NCBI GenBank assembly: GCA_036407095.1
Contig: DASWZV010000099.1
Span: 60,778-124,777, forward strand
DNA from: Gp6-AA40 sp036407095
GTDB lineage: Bacteria > Acidobacteriota > Vicinamibacteria > Vicinamibacterales > UBA2999
DNA length: 64,000 nucleotides
Direction of reading: 5' to 3'
Shown: positions 8,728-16,993 of the stretch, one piece after another
How the letters are laid out: every line of letters starts with the position of its first letter
Position numbering within the stretch: the first letter of the stretch is position 1
Translations under genes and position numbers: made by a program
Notes under the pieces: generated by a model
Seen by the model: only the letters and a program-made list of their open reading frames with translations
Database searches by the model: none
Told to the model about the DNA's origin: nothing

Positions 8728-9632
8728 CAGATGTAGTGTCCGGCTTCAGCCGGACCGTAGAGTTGTTGGCCGTGCTGCGCGCCTTCATCACGCTGACCGT
8801 TGCGCTCGCATGCTTGTTGTCGCCAGAGCTCCGCGCGCAGGTCGAGGCCTTCGACGTCGCGTCTGTCAAGCCCAATATCGCTCCGATATCGTTCGCCTCG
8901 ACGCCACGCGTAAGGTCGTTGCCGGGCGGCCGTCTCATAGCAGTGAACATGGAGTTGCGTGGGTTGATCGAGTACGCCTACGCGCTCCCGGACTACCGCT
9001 TCGTCGAGGGTTCCGATCCACTACTGTTCTCGCGATTCGACATCGAGGCGAAGACAGACCGCGAAGCCCCGCTCACGCCTCGCGGCGTCGAGGGTCCGAT
9101 CAATCGCATGCTACAGGCGTTGCTCGCCGAGCGTTTCAAGCTCATGGTGCGACGGGGGAGTCGCGACGATTCCGTCTACGTGCTCTCTCTCGCTCGCGCC
9201 GACGGCAGGCTGGGTCCGGGGCTTCGCCCGTCAACCTGTCCTCCTCTCGACGTCGCGACGCCTCCTCCACAAACCCCAGCAGCGACCGGTCCTGACGCGA
9301 AGCGACGATGCGGGTCCTTCTGGGTCATCAACGGCGTGGCACAAGGCGATGGCATCAGCATGCCGATGCTCGCGCGCTTCCTTTCCAATCTCCTGTTCGA
9401 TCGCCCGGTGCTCGACCGGACGAAGGTCGATGGCCTGTTCGAGATCGATACGAAATTCAGCCTGGCCGATCTGCCTCGATACGAAGGACGCATGTCCGCA
9501 TCGGATCCGAGTTCACCATACCCGTCTGTGTTCTCGGCCCTTCGCGAGGACCTTGGGCTGAAGCTCGAATCCAAACGGGAGCCAGTGCCAGTACTCATCG
9601 TCGAGCATGTGGAGCCGTTGATTGAGAACTGA
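8724..9632 (+). CDS. TIGR03435 family secreted protein (Acidobacteria-enriched)
   Basis: Up to 302 residues. The family-defining opening FDVASVKPN follows a signal peptide ending at ELRAQ. Later features typical of TIGR03435 are the GGRLIAVNMELRGLIEYAY block, LLAERFKL, a GISMPMLARFLS segment, and DGLFEIDTKFSL near the C-terminus. The function is unknown. The first start, GTG 8724, overlaps the acnA stop, but residues 4-12 from that start are translated from a GTAG-headed palindromic repeat (8733-8755). GTG 8772 (giving MLRAFITL...) yields a normal signal peptide and may be the real start. AGGAGA at 8716-8721 is the only nearby ribosome binding site. Confidence 0.85.
   Translation: MTDVVSGFSRTVELLAVLRAFITLTVALACLLSPELRAQVEAFDVASVKPNIAPISFASTPRVRSLPGGRLIAVNMELRGLIEYAYALPDYRFVEGSDPLLFSRFDIEAKTDREAPLTPRGVEGPINRMLQALLAERFKLMVRRGSRDDSVYVLSLARADGRLGPGLRPSTCPPLDVATPPPQTPAATGPDAKRRCGSFWVINGVAQGDGISMPMLARFLSNLLFDRPVLDRTKVDGLFEIDTKFSLADLPRYEGRMSASDPSSPYPSVFSALREDLGLKLESKREPVPVLIVEHVEPLIEN
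8733..8755. repeat. REP-like GTAG-headed palindrome
   Basis: GTAG followed by a stem TCCGGCT/AGCCGGA with a two-base loop. It is one of about fourteen such palindromes in the window, and it sits inside the first codons of the TIGR03435 reading frame. Confidence 0.8.
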
Positions 9633-9687
9633 AAGTGCTTTTGGGCTGATCGGCGGGAACAGAATCATCGATCGAGTCACGACCGTC

Positions 9688-12384
9688 TCAGGACATCCAG
9701 TTATCGATGGTGCACAGGAACACCCAGGCGTCGTTGCGCCGCTCAAAGAGCATCGTGTAGCCGCTGTCACCCTTCGGCACTCCGCGGCCGAAGCGGACCT
9801 GGATGAGCGCGAATCGTTCGGAGCGTCGAATGTCGTCGACGTCGCCAGGCGACGGCGGCACCTGTGGACGCAGTGAAGGATTCACGGACACCGGCGCCTG
9901 CATCGCGGCGATGAGTTGCTGGCGGTCGCGGTCGCTGACGGTCACAGCCTCAGATGCAATCTGTTGTTTGGCATAGCGACCGACGACGCCGACAGCCGAT
10001 CGGAAAACCTCGTCAGCCGGGTCGCGCTCGAGCGCCTTCATCCAGAAGGGAAGGTTCGGCGCGGCACCCAGCGAAATGGTATGAAGCTCCGCGGTGTACT
10101 GCACTGAGAGGACCTTTGATTGTCTGTACGGTTCCAGTAACGGCAGGACGGACGCGTCAAGCGCCTGTCGATAGCCATTCTGGAGATCGGCATCGAGATC
10201 CTCCAGCCGCCCCGACATCTCCCCGGTGCGTTCGATCTCCTGCATCCGGTTGACGAGACGCACAACCCGCATTGGATGGTTCGCGCCGTAGTTACGATTG
10301 ATCGGCGGCATCAGATTCGTCGGTTCCCCAGGGAACGGCGCGGCTGGCACACGAATCCGCGTCCAGTTGCCAGCCTCGCGCCGGTAGACGCTTATCCAGA
10401 CCGGGCCGCTTCCGTAGTTGCGGAACGTCAACGTTGTCGCGACAAGGGCGACACCGTTGCTCTGAAGCATCGGATGAAACGCAACCCCGATGGCACCATC
10501 GTCGACCGCCTCTCGAAACAACTGGGCTGTCGCCAGTCGTTGCGTACGCGCTGTGAAGCGACCGGGCCTTTCATCGGCGCCGTTGCCAGCGGTCTCGGCT
10601 TCGAGAAGGACCGACAGCGGCGACGTAGTCGCGTACGGATGAACTGCGATCGCGGTCGTGCGCCGAAACAGTCTGCGGAGATCTCCATCGAACGGATTAT
10701 TCACCGAGCTCTCGAACAGAAAATGCAGGTGCTCACTCGCCAATTGCAACTGCTCACGTACATCGACCGGCATGCCCGTTTCGAGCAGGATCATCTGGAG
10801 GTCGAACGTCAGCTGCTGTCGCATGATCGCGCCTGGCGCGCGAGCAAGCGCGTCGAGGATGGGTGCGATCGAACCGGTATCGGGCAGCCATCCAAGGACA
10901 GCGGCGGCGGCGCGCTGTTCGCGCTCGTCGTTCGACGCCAGCGCGCGCCAGGCGCGCGGCAAGGCAGGACGTCCCCCGTTGATCACTTCGGTTTCCCAGG
11001 CCATGTCCGGTTGTTCCCATAAGAGTCTCCGGGCCTCGGCACCGGGATCCGAAGGCTTGGTGATGGCGACGATGGCTCGCAACGCTTCGGAGCGGATCGT
11101 GACGTTTGTGTCCGAGCGAGCCCATCGCTCGAGCGCGGGCAACGCGGTACGGTTGCCGATGGCAGCGAGTGCCTGAATGGCAACGACAGCGAAGGGCGAA
11201 CGGGCCGATGGCTCACCGAGCGTGGTCAGGAGCGCCGGGACGGCCTCGTCCCCACGCAGGTGTCCAAGCGCATTGGCGGCGGCCGAGCGCACTTCAGGCG
11301 TGCGGTCGGCGAGCCGTGCGATAAGCGCCGACGACAGTGCAGTTAGCTCAGCTGGGGAGGGGGCAGTGCGACGAGTAAGCAAGATCCGGTCGATGAGGGT
11401 CGCGACCGACGCCCGTCGGCGGCTCAGATCGCTGGTCAGCGAGGGAATGAGTGCCGTCAACGATACCCGCTCGACGTGTGGAGTATTGGAAAGCAGATAG
11501 GAGATTCTCTCCGCGTATCCATCCGGATGCAGATAGGCAAACAGCCACGTGAGCGCTGCAGTGGTGTCTGGGTCGCTGCGCCGGGCGAGCGCCTCCACGA
11601 GCCGCCGCACTCCGCTGTGGTCATCGGCATTCGCGAGCGTGGTGCGAAACTCGGGCTCGGCCTCGGAGAACACGGCGACGAGAGCCGGTGAAAGCATCGA
11701 CAGATCGGGTAGCGGACGAAGGGCAGGCAGCGGCTGCCCTGTCGCCGCTTCGTAGACGGACGAATCCACGTCGAGACCGGTCGCTGCTCGTGCAAGCGCG
11801 GCCTTCGCCTCCGCGGATCCGATCGCACGCAACGCCGAAGCGGCAAACTCGCGAACGCGGCGACTAGAATCGGAGAGGGCTGCGATCAACGTCCGCTCGC
11901 GGAGCGCCTGATCCTCAGGCGATCTGAACTGCCCGATGTTCGATAGCAGGACGATGGCGGTTTCTCGCGTCTCCTGGTCTCCAGTCCGCCACGCGTCGGC
12001 AATCGGCGCGATCGGAACGTCCCGCACGACCCGGGCGACGTTGAGCAGCTGGCTGTCAGCGGGCGTGCCGTCCCGGTGCGTGTACCGCAGCATCCAGAGC
12101 AGCATCGTCATCGATTCGGGACTCGGATGCATCGTCAGGACACCGGCCAGACGGGCGAGCGCGCGCGGATCCCGCAGGCGAAGGATCTCCTCGGCGCCAG
12201 GATACACAGCGTCGACGGCGGCCAGCGTGGCTGCGTCGGGCAAGGGAGGCGCTGTCGACTGTCCGGATACCAGCGACGAGACGAGCACGATTGCAATGAG
12301 CTGGAGGACTACCCGGGGTGCCAAGGCACGAGGAGTTGGGCGGGTGTGGGATGGCTTGGCGAGCCTCCAGGTGCGATCGATCAT
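9688..12384 (-). CDS. HEAT-repeat protein, predicted secreted
   Basis: 898 residues from ATG 12384. In-frame ATGs at 12399 and 12411 are alternatives; the latter would overlap the upstream stop by 11 bases. A positively charged head (MIDRTWRLAKPSH) precedes a hydrophobic stretch ending in SGQS, so export is likely. The middle has several HEAT-type helical pairs, for example RVREFAASALRAIGSAEAKA and EVRSAAANALGHLRGDEAVPALL, followed by AALPALERW-type pairs near residues 390-450. The last 300 residues are not repeat-like. The final 45 residues (GYTMLFERRNDAWVFLCTI) resemble the end of a beta-strand domain. HEAT scaffolds bind proteins; no enzymatic motif is seen. It lies 16 bases after the upstream minus-strand gene, so the two are probably one operon. 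Confidence 0.85.
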   Translation of the reverse strand: MIDRTWRLAKPSHTRPTPRALAPRVVLQLIAIVLVSSLVSGQSTAPPLPDAATLAAVDAVYPGAEEILRLRDPRALARLAGVLTMHPSPESMTMLLWMLRYTHRDGTPADSQLLNVARVVRDVPIAPIADAWRTGDQETRETAIVLLSNIGQFRSPEDQALRERTLIAALSDSSRRVREFAASALRAIGSAEAKAALARAATGLDVDSSVYEAATGQPLPALRPLPDLSMLSPALVAVFSEAEPEFRTTLANADDHSGVRRLVEALARRSDPDTTAALTWLFAYLHPDGYAERISYLLSNTPHVERVSLTALIPSLTSDLSRRRASVATLIDRILLTRRTAPSPAELTALSSALIARLADRTPEVRSAAANALGHLRGDEAVPALLTTLGEPSARSPFAVVAIQALAAIGNRTALPALERWARSDTNVTIRSEALRAIVAITKPSDPGAEARRLLWEQPDMAWETEVINGGRPALPRAWRALASNDEREQRAAAAVLGWLPDTGSIAPILDALARAPGAIMRQQLTFDLQMILLETGMPVDVREQLQLASEHLHFLFESSVNNPFDGDLRRLFRRTTAIAVHPYATTSPLSVLLEAETAGNGADERPGRFTARTQRLATAQLFREAVDDGAIGVAFHPMLQSNGVALVATTLTFRNYGSGPVWISVYRREAGNWTRIRVPAAPFPGEPTNLMPPINRNYGANHPMRVVRLVNRMQEIERTGEMSGRLEDLDADLQNGYRQALDASVLPLLEPYRQSKVLSVQYTAELHTISLGAAPNLPFWMKALERDPADEVFRSAVGVVGRYAKQQIASEAVTVSDRDRQQLIAAMQAPVSVNPSLRPQVPPSPGDVDDIRRSERFALIQVRFGRGVPKGDSGYTMLFERRNDAWVFLCTIDNWMS

Positions 12385-12400
12385 TGCGCCAAGGTACATC

Positions 12401-13582
12401 TCAGCGAACATGGCGAAGGATGATTGGCGGTGGACTCTGAACACCTGCCGCAATGACAGAGCTCGCCTCGACGTAACCGGGCCTGCGAACAATCACCGTG
12501 GCGTCGTGAGCCGGGTGAATAGCCATCGTCGCCCAACCGTCGGCATCGAGCGGCACAAAACGCTGACCTCGTCCTTCCGTGACGACGAGACGCGCATCCG
12601 TCACTGGCTGGTTCTCATCATCGAGCACTCGCAATCGCACCTCGAGCGCCTCGACCAGACGCATTGACGCGCGGTTCCTGGCGTTCGCGATAACGGTGAT
12701 TGTGTCCGAAACGTCACCCGCGACCGCACCAGCGTACGGCGTGACGATGCGAACGACTCCAGCCGGCAAATCCCCGAAATACATGACATGCTCGCCCAGA
12801 GCGCTCCCCCCGCGCGAACCAGGAAAGTAGCGCCGCCAGGGGCCCCCATTCTCATCGTGCCACTCGAGCGTGGCCTCGAATAGTAGTTCGCGCACAATCG
12901 GCAACAGATCCGGCGTCGCGGTGAAATCCACCTCGAGGTTGCCCTTCCCAGGGAGCCTGACGTCGATAGGCGGGGCGCCGCCTTCGACGAACCGTTCTGT
13001 GTGCATGAGCGGACCAAAGGGATCGACGGCCAGCCTGTACACTCGCCCGGAACTGGCGCCCCTGATGGTGAAACGCCCGGCTTCATCTGTCTGCACGGCC
13101 CCAAGGCTGGGATCGGGAACATCGCCCCCGGTTGCGTACAGATTGCGTGACGGATCGAAGATCCGGAGTGTCACCGAGACATTCGCGAGCGGCTTGCCTT
13201 CAGGATCGAACACGCGACCGGTGACAGGCACTTCGGGCACGAGCCCGATCGTATGCACCGTAGAACCCGCGGGAATGTCACCAACCCATGCCTCCACGGC
13301 AAAACCCGGTGCGTAAGCGGTGAAGGAGACTTGCACCCGATCGACATCTGCTGGTGCGGTAAAGCGGCATACGGCGGTCCCGTCCTTGTCTGTCTCGTAA
13401 CTGCCTCCCGGGCGGCAGTTGACCGTGGCATTCGTCACCGGGCGCCCGTTGGCGAGCACCAGCAGTACGAGCTGCCGCGATTCACGTAATTGAGCCGTCT
13501 GGCGGGCGCTCACCGCCGCGCCCACAGCCGCGACACTCAATAGCATGGCTAAGCGGACCCGGAAGACAAAGGTGGACATCAT
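12401..13582 (-). CDS. Secreted protein with carboxypeptidase-regulatory-like / Ig-like repeats
   Basis: 393 residues; signal peptide MMSTFVFRVRLAMLLSVAAV up to SARQ (the gene begins ATGATG). At least three beta-sandwich modules can be read. Residues about 35-115 start VLANGRPVTNATVNC; residues 118-200 contain VTGRVFDPEGKPLANVSVTLRI and the DEAGRFTIRGASSG turn characteristic of carboxypeptidase-regulatory-like domains. A third lies near residues 325-390 (VLDDENQPVTDARLVV). Such modules serve as spacer or adhesive domains on exported proteins. It is first in a minus-strand pair with the HEAT protein, diverging from the AraC-type gene across 284 bases that contain no other gene. Confidence 0.83.
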   Translation of the reverse strand: MMSTFVFRVRLAMLLSVAAVGAAVSARQTAQLRESRQLVLLVLANGRPVTNATVNCRPGGSYETDKDGTAVCRFTAPADVDRVQVSFTAYAPGFAVEAWVGDIPAGSTVHTIGLVPEVPVTGRVFDPEGKPLANVSVTLRIFDPSRNLYATGGDVPDPSLGAVQTDEAGRFTIRGASSGRVYRLAVDPFGPLMHTERFVEGGAPPIDVRLPGKGNLEVDFTATPDLLPIVRELLFEATLEWHDENGGPWRRYFPGSRGGSALGEHVMYFGDLPAGVVRIVTPYAGAVAGDVSDTITVIANARNRASMRLVEALEVRLRVLDDENQPVTDARLVVTEGRGQRFVPLDADGWATMAIHPAHDATVIVRRPGYVEASSVIAAGVQSPPPIILRHVR

Positions 13583-13866
13583 CCGTCAACGAAGGATATT
13601 CGACTTTTTCTCTACGGTCGTCGCGTCTGTATCCTCGCGGTCTGAAGCTCGGTATCGGCTTCACGTTCGCCAAATCCGGCCTGCCGGAGCACTCGCCGCA
13701 AGGCATGAGATCGCGATCATCCAGCCAGTATCAGCCACCGATCTTCGTGATCACCGTAGCACCTGGGTGCACTCTGACTTACACCGGTACCCTCACCGCG
13801 GCGCTGACGCGTTCACGATCGGGACCACCGCAAGAAACATCAAGAACCTCGACGTCCCGCCCGTCT

Positions 13867-14778
13867 ATGATCGCGGACGTGCCCTCGGATCGCGCGCTCC
13901 TGCGGCTGCTTCACGACATACGCAGGCGGGTCGACACCGGCTCGACGCTGACGACGATCGCCAGGCGTTCCGGATGGTCGCCGTTCCATCTGCATCGCGC
14001 GTTTCGCGCGATGGTCGGTGAGACGCCGAAGCAGTACACACAGAGGCTGCGGCTCGAGCGCGCGGCGGCGGCGCTCGTGTCGACCAGCGATGCCGTTGTC
14101 GACATCGCCGTGGCCAGCGGCTTCAACAGTCACGAAGTGTTCACCCGCGCATTCCGGCGTCAGTTCGGCCGGACGCCTGCGGCGTATCGGGCTGCAGGCC
14201 TCGGCCACGCGGTGCCGGTGATTCGCGATCGCCATGGCGCGATCGTCGAATCGTCGGGGCCGTGCATCGGCCTGTATCACATCACTGTCGAGTCGCCTCG
14301 GAGGACCCAGATGCCGACGTTGTCGATCGAGCGTCGTGAGTTGAACCCGCAGCCGTTTCTGTTTGTGCGTCTCAAGGCCGGACGCCACGAGATCTCGAAA
14401 GCGATCGCCGAAGGATTGGGCAAGGCGTTTCCGTATGTGATGCAGGCCGGCCTTCCGATCGCGGGCAGACCGACGGTGCGTTACCTCACGGCCGGACCCG
14501 GCCTCTTCGACATGCAGATCGGTGTTCCGCTCGCGGTCGCGGCCCCCGGTCAGGCTGACGTGCAGTCTGGGGAGCTGCCCGGCGGTCCGATTGCCGTTGG
14601 CGTTCATGCCGGTCCGTACGACCAGCTCAGTGAAACCTACGCCGCGATCGAACGGTGGATGGAAGCCAACGGCTATGAGCCGGGCCTCGCGCCGTGGGAA
14701 TCGTACGTCACCGATCCCGCAGACCTTCCAGACACCAAGGACTGGCGCACGGAAGTGTACTGGCCAATGAAGGAATGA
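13867..14778 (+). CDS. AraC-family transcriptional regulator with GyrI-like effector domain
   Basis: 303 residues from ATG 13867, where family similarity begins. The frame is open upstream but reads as low-complexity shadow. The N-terminus carries an AraC-type double helix-turn-helix (STLTTIARRSGWSPFHLHRAF, then VDIAVASGFNSHEVFTRAFRRQFGRTPAAYR, residues about 20-105). From about residue 145 there is a GyrI-like/bacterial-effector-binding domain (RRELNPQPFLFVRLKAGRHEI ... GVHAGPYDQLSETYAAIERWM). This combination is seen in multidrug-responsive regulators such as Rob/BmrR relatives, so it probably senses a small ligand. Its stop overlaps the start of the membrane protein gene (ATGA, 14775-14778), which may be its regulated partner. 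Confidence 0.92.
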   Translation: MIADVPSDRALLRLLHDIRRRVDTGSTLTTIARRSGWSPFHLHRAFRAMVGETPKQYTQRLRLERAAAALVSTSDAVVDIAVASGFNSHEVFTRAFRRQFGRTPAAYRAAGLGHAVPVIRDRHGAIVESSGPCIGLYHITVESPRRTQMPTLSIERRELNPQPFLFVRLKAGRHEISKAIAEGLGKAFPYVMQAGLPIAGRPTVRYLTAGPGLFDMQIGVPLAVAAPGQADVQSGELPGGPIAVGVHAGPYDQLSETYAAIERWMEANGYEPGLAPWESYVTDPADLPDTKDWRTEVYWPMKE

Positions 14779-15245
14779 GACCGGTCGCAGTCAACGAGCC
14801 GATAGCGATGAATGTGTCGACGATGACGCCAGAGCGGAGGGCCCCGTGGCATCTTTGGCTCGTCGCAGTCGTGGCCCTGCTGTGGAACGGCTCAGGGGCC
14901 TACACCATCATGATGGCGCAGGCCGGCAGGCTTTCGGATCTCGAGGCGGATGAAGCCGCGTATTACGCCGCTCAACCGATATGGTTCGTTGTGGTCACGG
15001 ACGTCGCCCTCGTCGCCGCCATCGCAGGAGCCGTTGCGCTGCTGTCGCGTAGCAAGACGGCGGTCTGGTTGTTCGCGCTATCGCTGGGAGCGATCTTCGT
15101 CACCAACAGCTACGAGCTCGCAGCTGCGACGTCGCGCATGTTTGTGAGTCGCGGCGCGCTGATCGTGACGGTCATCATTGGCCTCATCGCCATTGCGGAA
15201 CTCGTTTATGCATGGGCAATGAAGGGAAGGGCGATTCTGACGTGA
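14775..15245 (+). CDS. Four-helix integral membrane protein of unknown function
   Basis: 156 residues from ATG 14775, which overlaps the AraC-type stop and has AAGGA just upstream; ATG 14811 is an alternative. Four hydrophobic segments are visible, near residues 25-45 (WHLWLVAVVALLWNGSGAYTIMM), 73-93 (WFVVVTDVALVAAIAGAVALL), 98-116 and 128-148. The first-helix WHLWLVAVVALLWN pattern recurs in small DoxX-sized proteins that are often loosely annotated as sugar transporters, but no transport function is evident. Translational coupling to a ligand-sensing regulator suggests it is part of that response. Confidence 0.8.
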   Translation: MRPVAVNEPIAMNVSTMTPERRAPWHLWLVAVVALLWNGSGAYTIMMAQAGRLSDLEADEAAYYAAQPIWFVVVTDVALVAAIAGAVALLSRSKTAVWLFALSLGAIFVTNSYELAAATSRMFVSRGALIVTVIIGLIAIAELVYAWAMKGRAILT

Positions 15246-15263
15246 CTATGTAGGTGAAGGGAA

Positions 15264-15726
15264 AACCAAGTGAGCGACGCCGCTCTGTGCCCAAAGCTCA
15301 ATTGGGTGTGGGACGCCGGTGAGCCCGATCGGCGCCGCGGAAAAAACGCGCTTCCAGATCCATCCCGGAGGCCCATCTTTATCTTTCGAGCTGGTTGTGA
15401 CGATCTCGCCGTGAGGGCTCCCTTCAGCGCGTTTTTACTTCTTCGCCGATCGCGTCGCCTTTAGGGCTCGCCGTCGTCCCACACCCAACTGAGCTCCGGC
15501 GATATTTGTTTGCGTCGCCAGTTGCCTCTATGCAAGCTCACTTGGTTATGACGCTGGGTGCGCCGCCGAACGGGTGGCGGCGGGAGGGGCATCCCCGCTC
15601 GCCGCGCAGGCGCCTACTCCGTGATCATGTTTTTGCCAGCGTGACAGGTCACTTGGCGCCGAGGACGAGCGGGGAGACCCGCCGACAGGACCCGTGAGCC
15701 GGAGCGCTCCTGTCGAACCCAAGTGA
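15264..15726. repeat. MITE-like block of nested palindromes (15264-15547) plus smaller palindromes to 15726
   Basis: The gap 15246-15763 has no credible gene. Terminal inverted repeats AACCAAGTGAGC (15264-15275) and GCTCACTTGGTT (15536-15547) are perfect over 12 bp. Inside are a 20-bp arm pair with one mismatch (15296-15315 with 15475-15494) and an inner pair (15341-15352 with 15426-15437, AAAAAACGCGCT type). Further right, ACGCTGG (15551-15557) pairs with CCAGCGT (15636-15642). TCACTTGG (15649-15656) pairs with CCAAGTGA (15719-15726), enclosing the hairpin CGACAGGA/TCCTGTCG (15683-15690 with 15708-15715). The CCAAGTGAGC end motif thus occurs again outside the main element. No transposase is nearby. 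A structured RNA is a possible alternative. Confidence 0.75.
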
Positions 15727-15763
15727 GCGTCGTCGAAGACTCGCGCTTCATCGATCGAAGAGC

Positions 15764-16819
15764 CTATCGCGCGCGATCCGGCCCATTCACCTGCTCGAAT
15801 ACGCGCTCCGGTGGCGGCAGTCCCTTTTCCTTCGCTTCCGCCGCCGCTTTCTCGTACGCGCGCTCGGCGCTCAGCGCGTTACGCATTGCGTTGTTGCCTT
15901 CGTGACAGCTGTATTCGTAAATCTGGTAGCCCGGCTGGCTGGTAATCGTCATCCGCATCGTCCACGGCTTGGTGAACGTGGCGGGATCGTCGATGTGGAT
16001 CTCGTAGTCGATCATCTCCTGGTCGATTCGGGTGAAACGTTCGACCATCCGCAGCCCTTCGCTGTGCTGCGCGCCGCCGACCGCCGTTCTGTCGGTGAAG
16101 TTGCGGGATTCGATGACGAGCGTGTCGCCCTCGTAGTGGCCGCGTGAATCGCCCATGAACAGGTGAATGCCGTCGCCGATCGGCGGACGTCCGTCGAGCG
16201 GGATCACGCGCGTGTCGTGCACCATCTCGTAGCTGATGACGACCGAGTCAGGCGTCTGCATGATGCGGGCGCCGTTTCCATAGACAGCCGGCATGAATGA
16301 GCCGACCGCGCCGCGTGTGATGCAGCGGTCGTACAGCGAGAAGTCCTGCACCTTCTCCCACGGTCCCACGCCGAACGATCCCTGAAGGCGCGGTCGCGCG
16401 CGTGCGCCGGGCGTCAGCGCGGGCACGCGGCCGTCTTGTGGATCGATCACCATCGAGGTGTAGCTGAAGGAACGGCTGCCTTCCTCGTTGCGGAACGTGC
16501 CCGTCCTGGCATCGTCGATGTCGCGAGCGCCCTGCCGCTGCTTCGCCCGTGACGCGAACTCCTCGTCCGTCATGTACTCGCGCGTCCCGAATTGCGGGGG
16601 GCGGGAGATGGGGATGCCGCGCATGTCGTCGGTGGTCCAGATGCCTTCGAGATCGGGCTGGCCCCAGGCGTTGCGCGGTGCCTTCCAGTGCGGGTTGACA
16701 CGCTTGGCGGCCATGGCATCGGCCGACCCTTTCGCCTGGGCGCTGGCTGGCGCCGGCGAGCACATGAAAACGGCAGCAACTCCGGCGGTCAGGAAACCAG
16801 GCACGACTCGACGCTTCAT
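15764..16819 (-). CDS. Secreted protein of the GRWEGDTLVV family
   Basis: 351 residues with a signal peptide ending at ASAQ. The mature chain begins with a NPHWKAPRNAWGQPDLEGIW segment shared with the paralogue at 16994. Family landmarks are SMVIDPQDGRVPAL, LYDRCITRG, an EMVHDTRVIPLDGRP strand, GDSRGHYEGDTLVIESRNF, RFTRIDQEMIDYEI, DDPATFTKPW and a C-terminal YEYSCHEGNN. The two conserved Cys (in DRC and SCHEGN) could form a disulfide. I know no assigned function; related proteins are numerous in Vicinamibacteria-type genomes. Four members or partial members occur in this window. It is transcribed away from its paralogue, with two palindromic repeats between them. Confidence 0.85.
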   Translation of the reverse strand: MKRRVVPGFLTAGVAAVFMCSPAPASAQAKGSADAMAAKRVNPHWKAPRNAWGQPDLEGIWTTDDMRGIPISRPPQFGTREYMTDEEFASRAKQRQGARDIDDARTGTFRNEEGSRSFSYTSMVIDPQDGRVPALTPGARARPRLQGSFGVGPWEKVQDFSLYDRCITRGAVGSFMPAVYGNGARIMQTPDSVVISYEMVHDTRVIPLDGRPPIGDGIHLFMGDSRGHYEGDTLVIESRNFTDRTAVGGAQHSEGLRMVERFTRIDQEMIDYEIHIDDPATFTKPWTMRMTITSQPGYQIYEYSCHEGNNAMRNALSAERAYEKAAAEAKEKGLPPPERVFEQVNGPDRAR

Positions 16820-16862
16820 TCAGATCTCCTTTGGCGCGTCAGCGTACATCGAATCGCGAAGC

Positions 16863-16887
16863 GCCGGGCCTGAAAATCAGGCCCGGC
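16863..16887. repeat. REP-like palindrome
   Basis: Perfect 11-bp arms (GCCGGGCCTGA/TCAGGCCCGGC) around AAA. Read on the minus strand it is headed by GTAC instead of the usual GTAG. It is in the divergent gap between two paralogous secreted-protein genes. Confidence 0.75.
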
Positions 16888-16917
16888 GTACACAGTCCGT
16901 ACCCGGTAAGCGGCAGT

Positions 16918-16946
16918 GTAGGCCGGGCCTCTTCTCCAGGCCCGGC
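16918..16946. repeat. REP-like GTAG-headed palindrome
   Basis: GTAG then GCCGGGCCT/AGGCCCGGC arms with a seven-base loop. It is 31 bases from the related palindrome at 16863-16887 and in opposite orientation, so the two may act as a pair. Confidence 0.78.
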
Positions 16947-16993
16947 GTTTCAGAGGACTGTGGCAAGATCATGGCGATCATTCCGGAGTTGTC

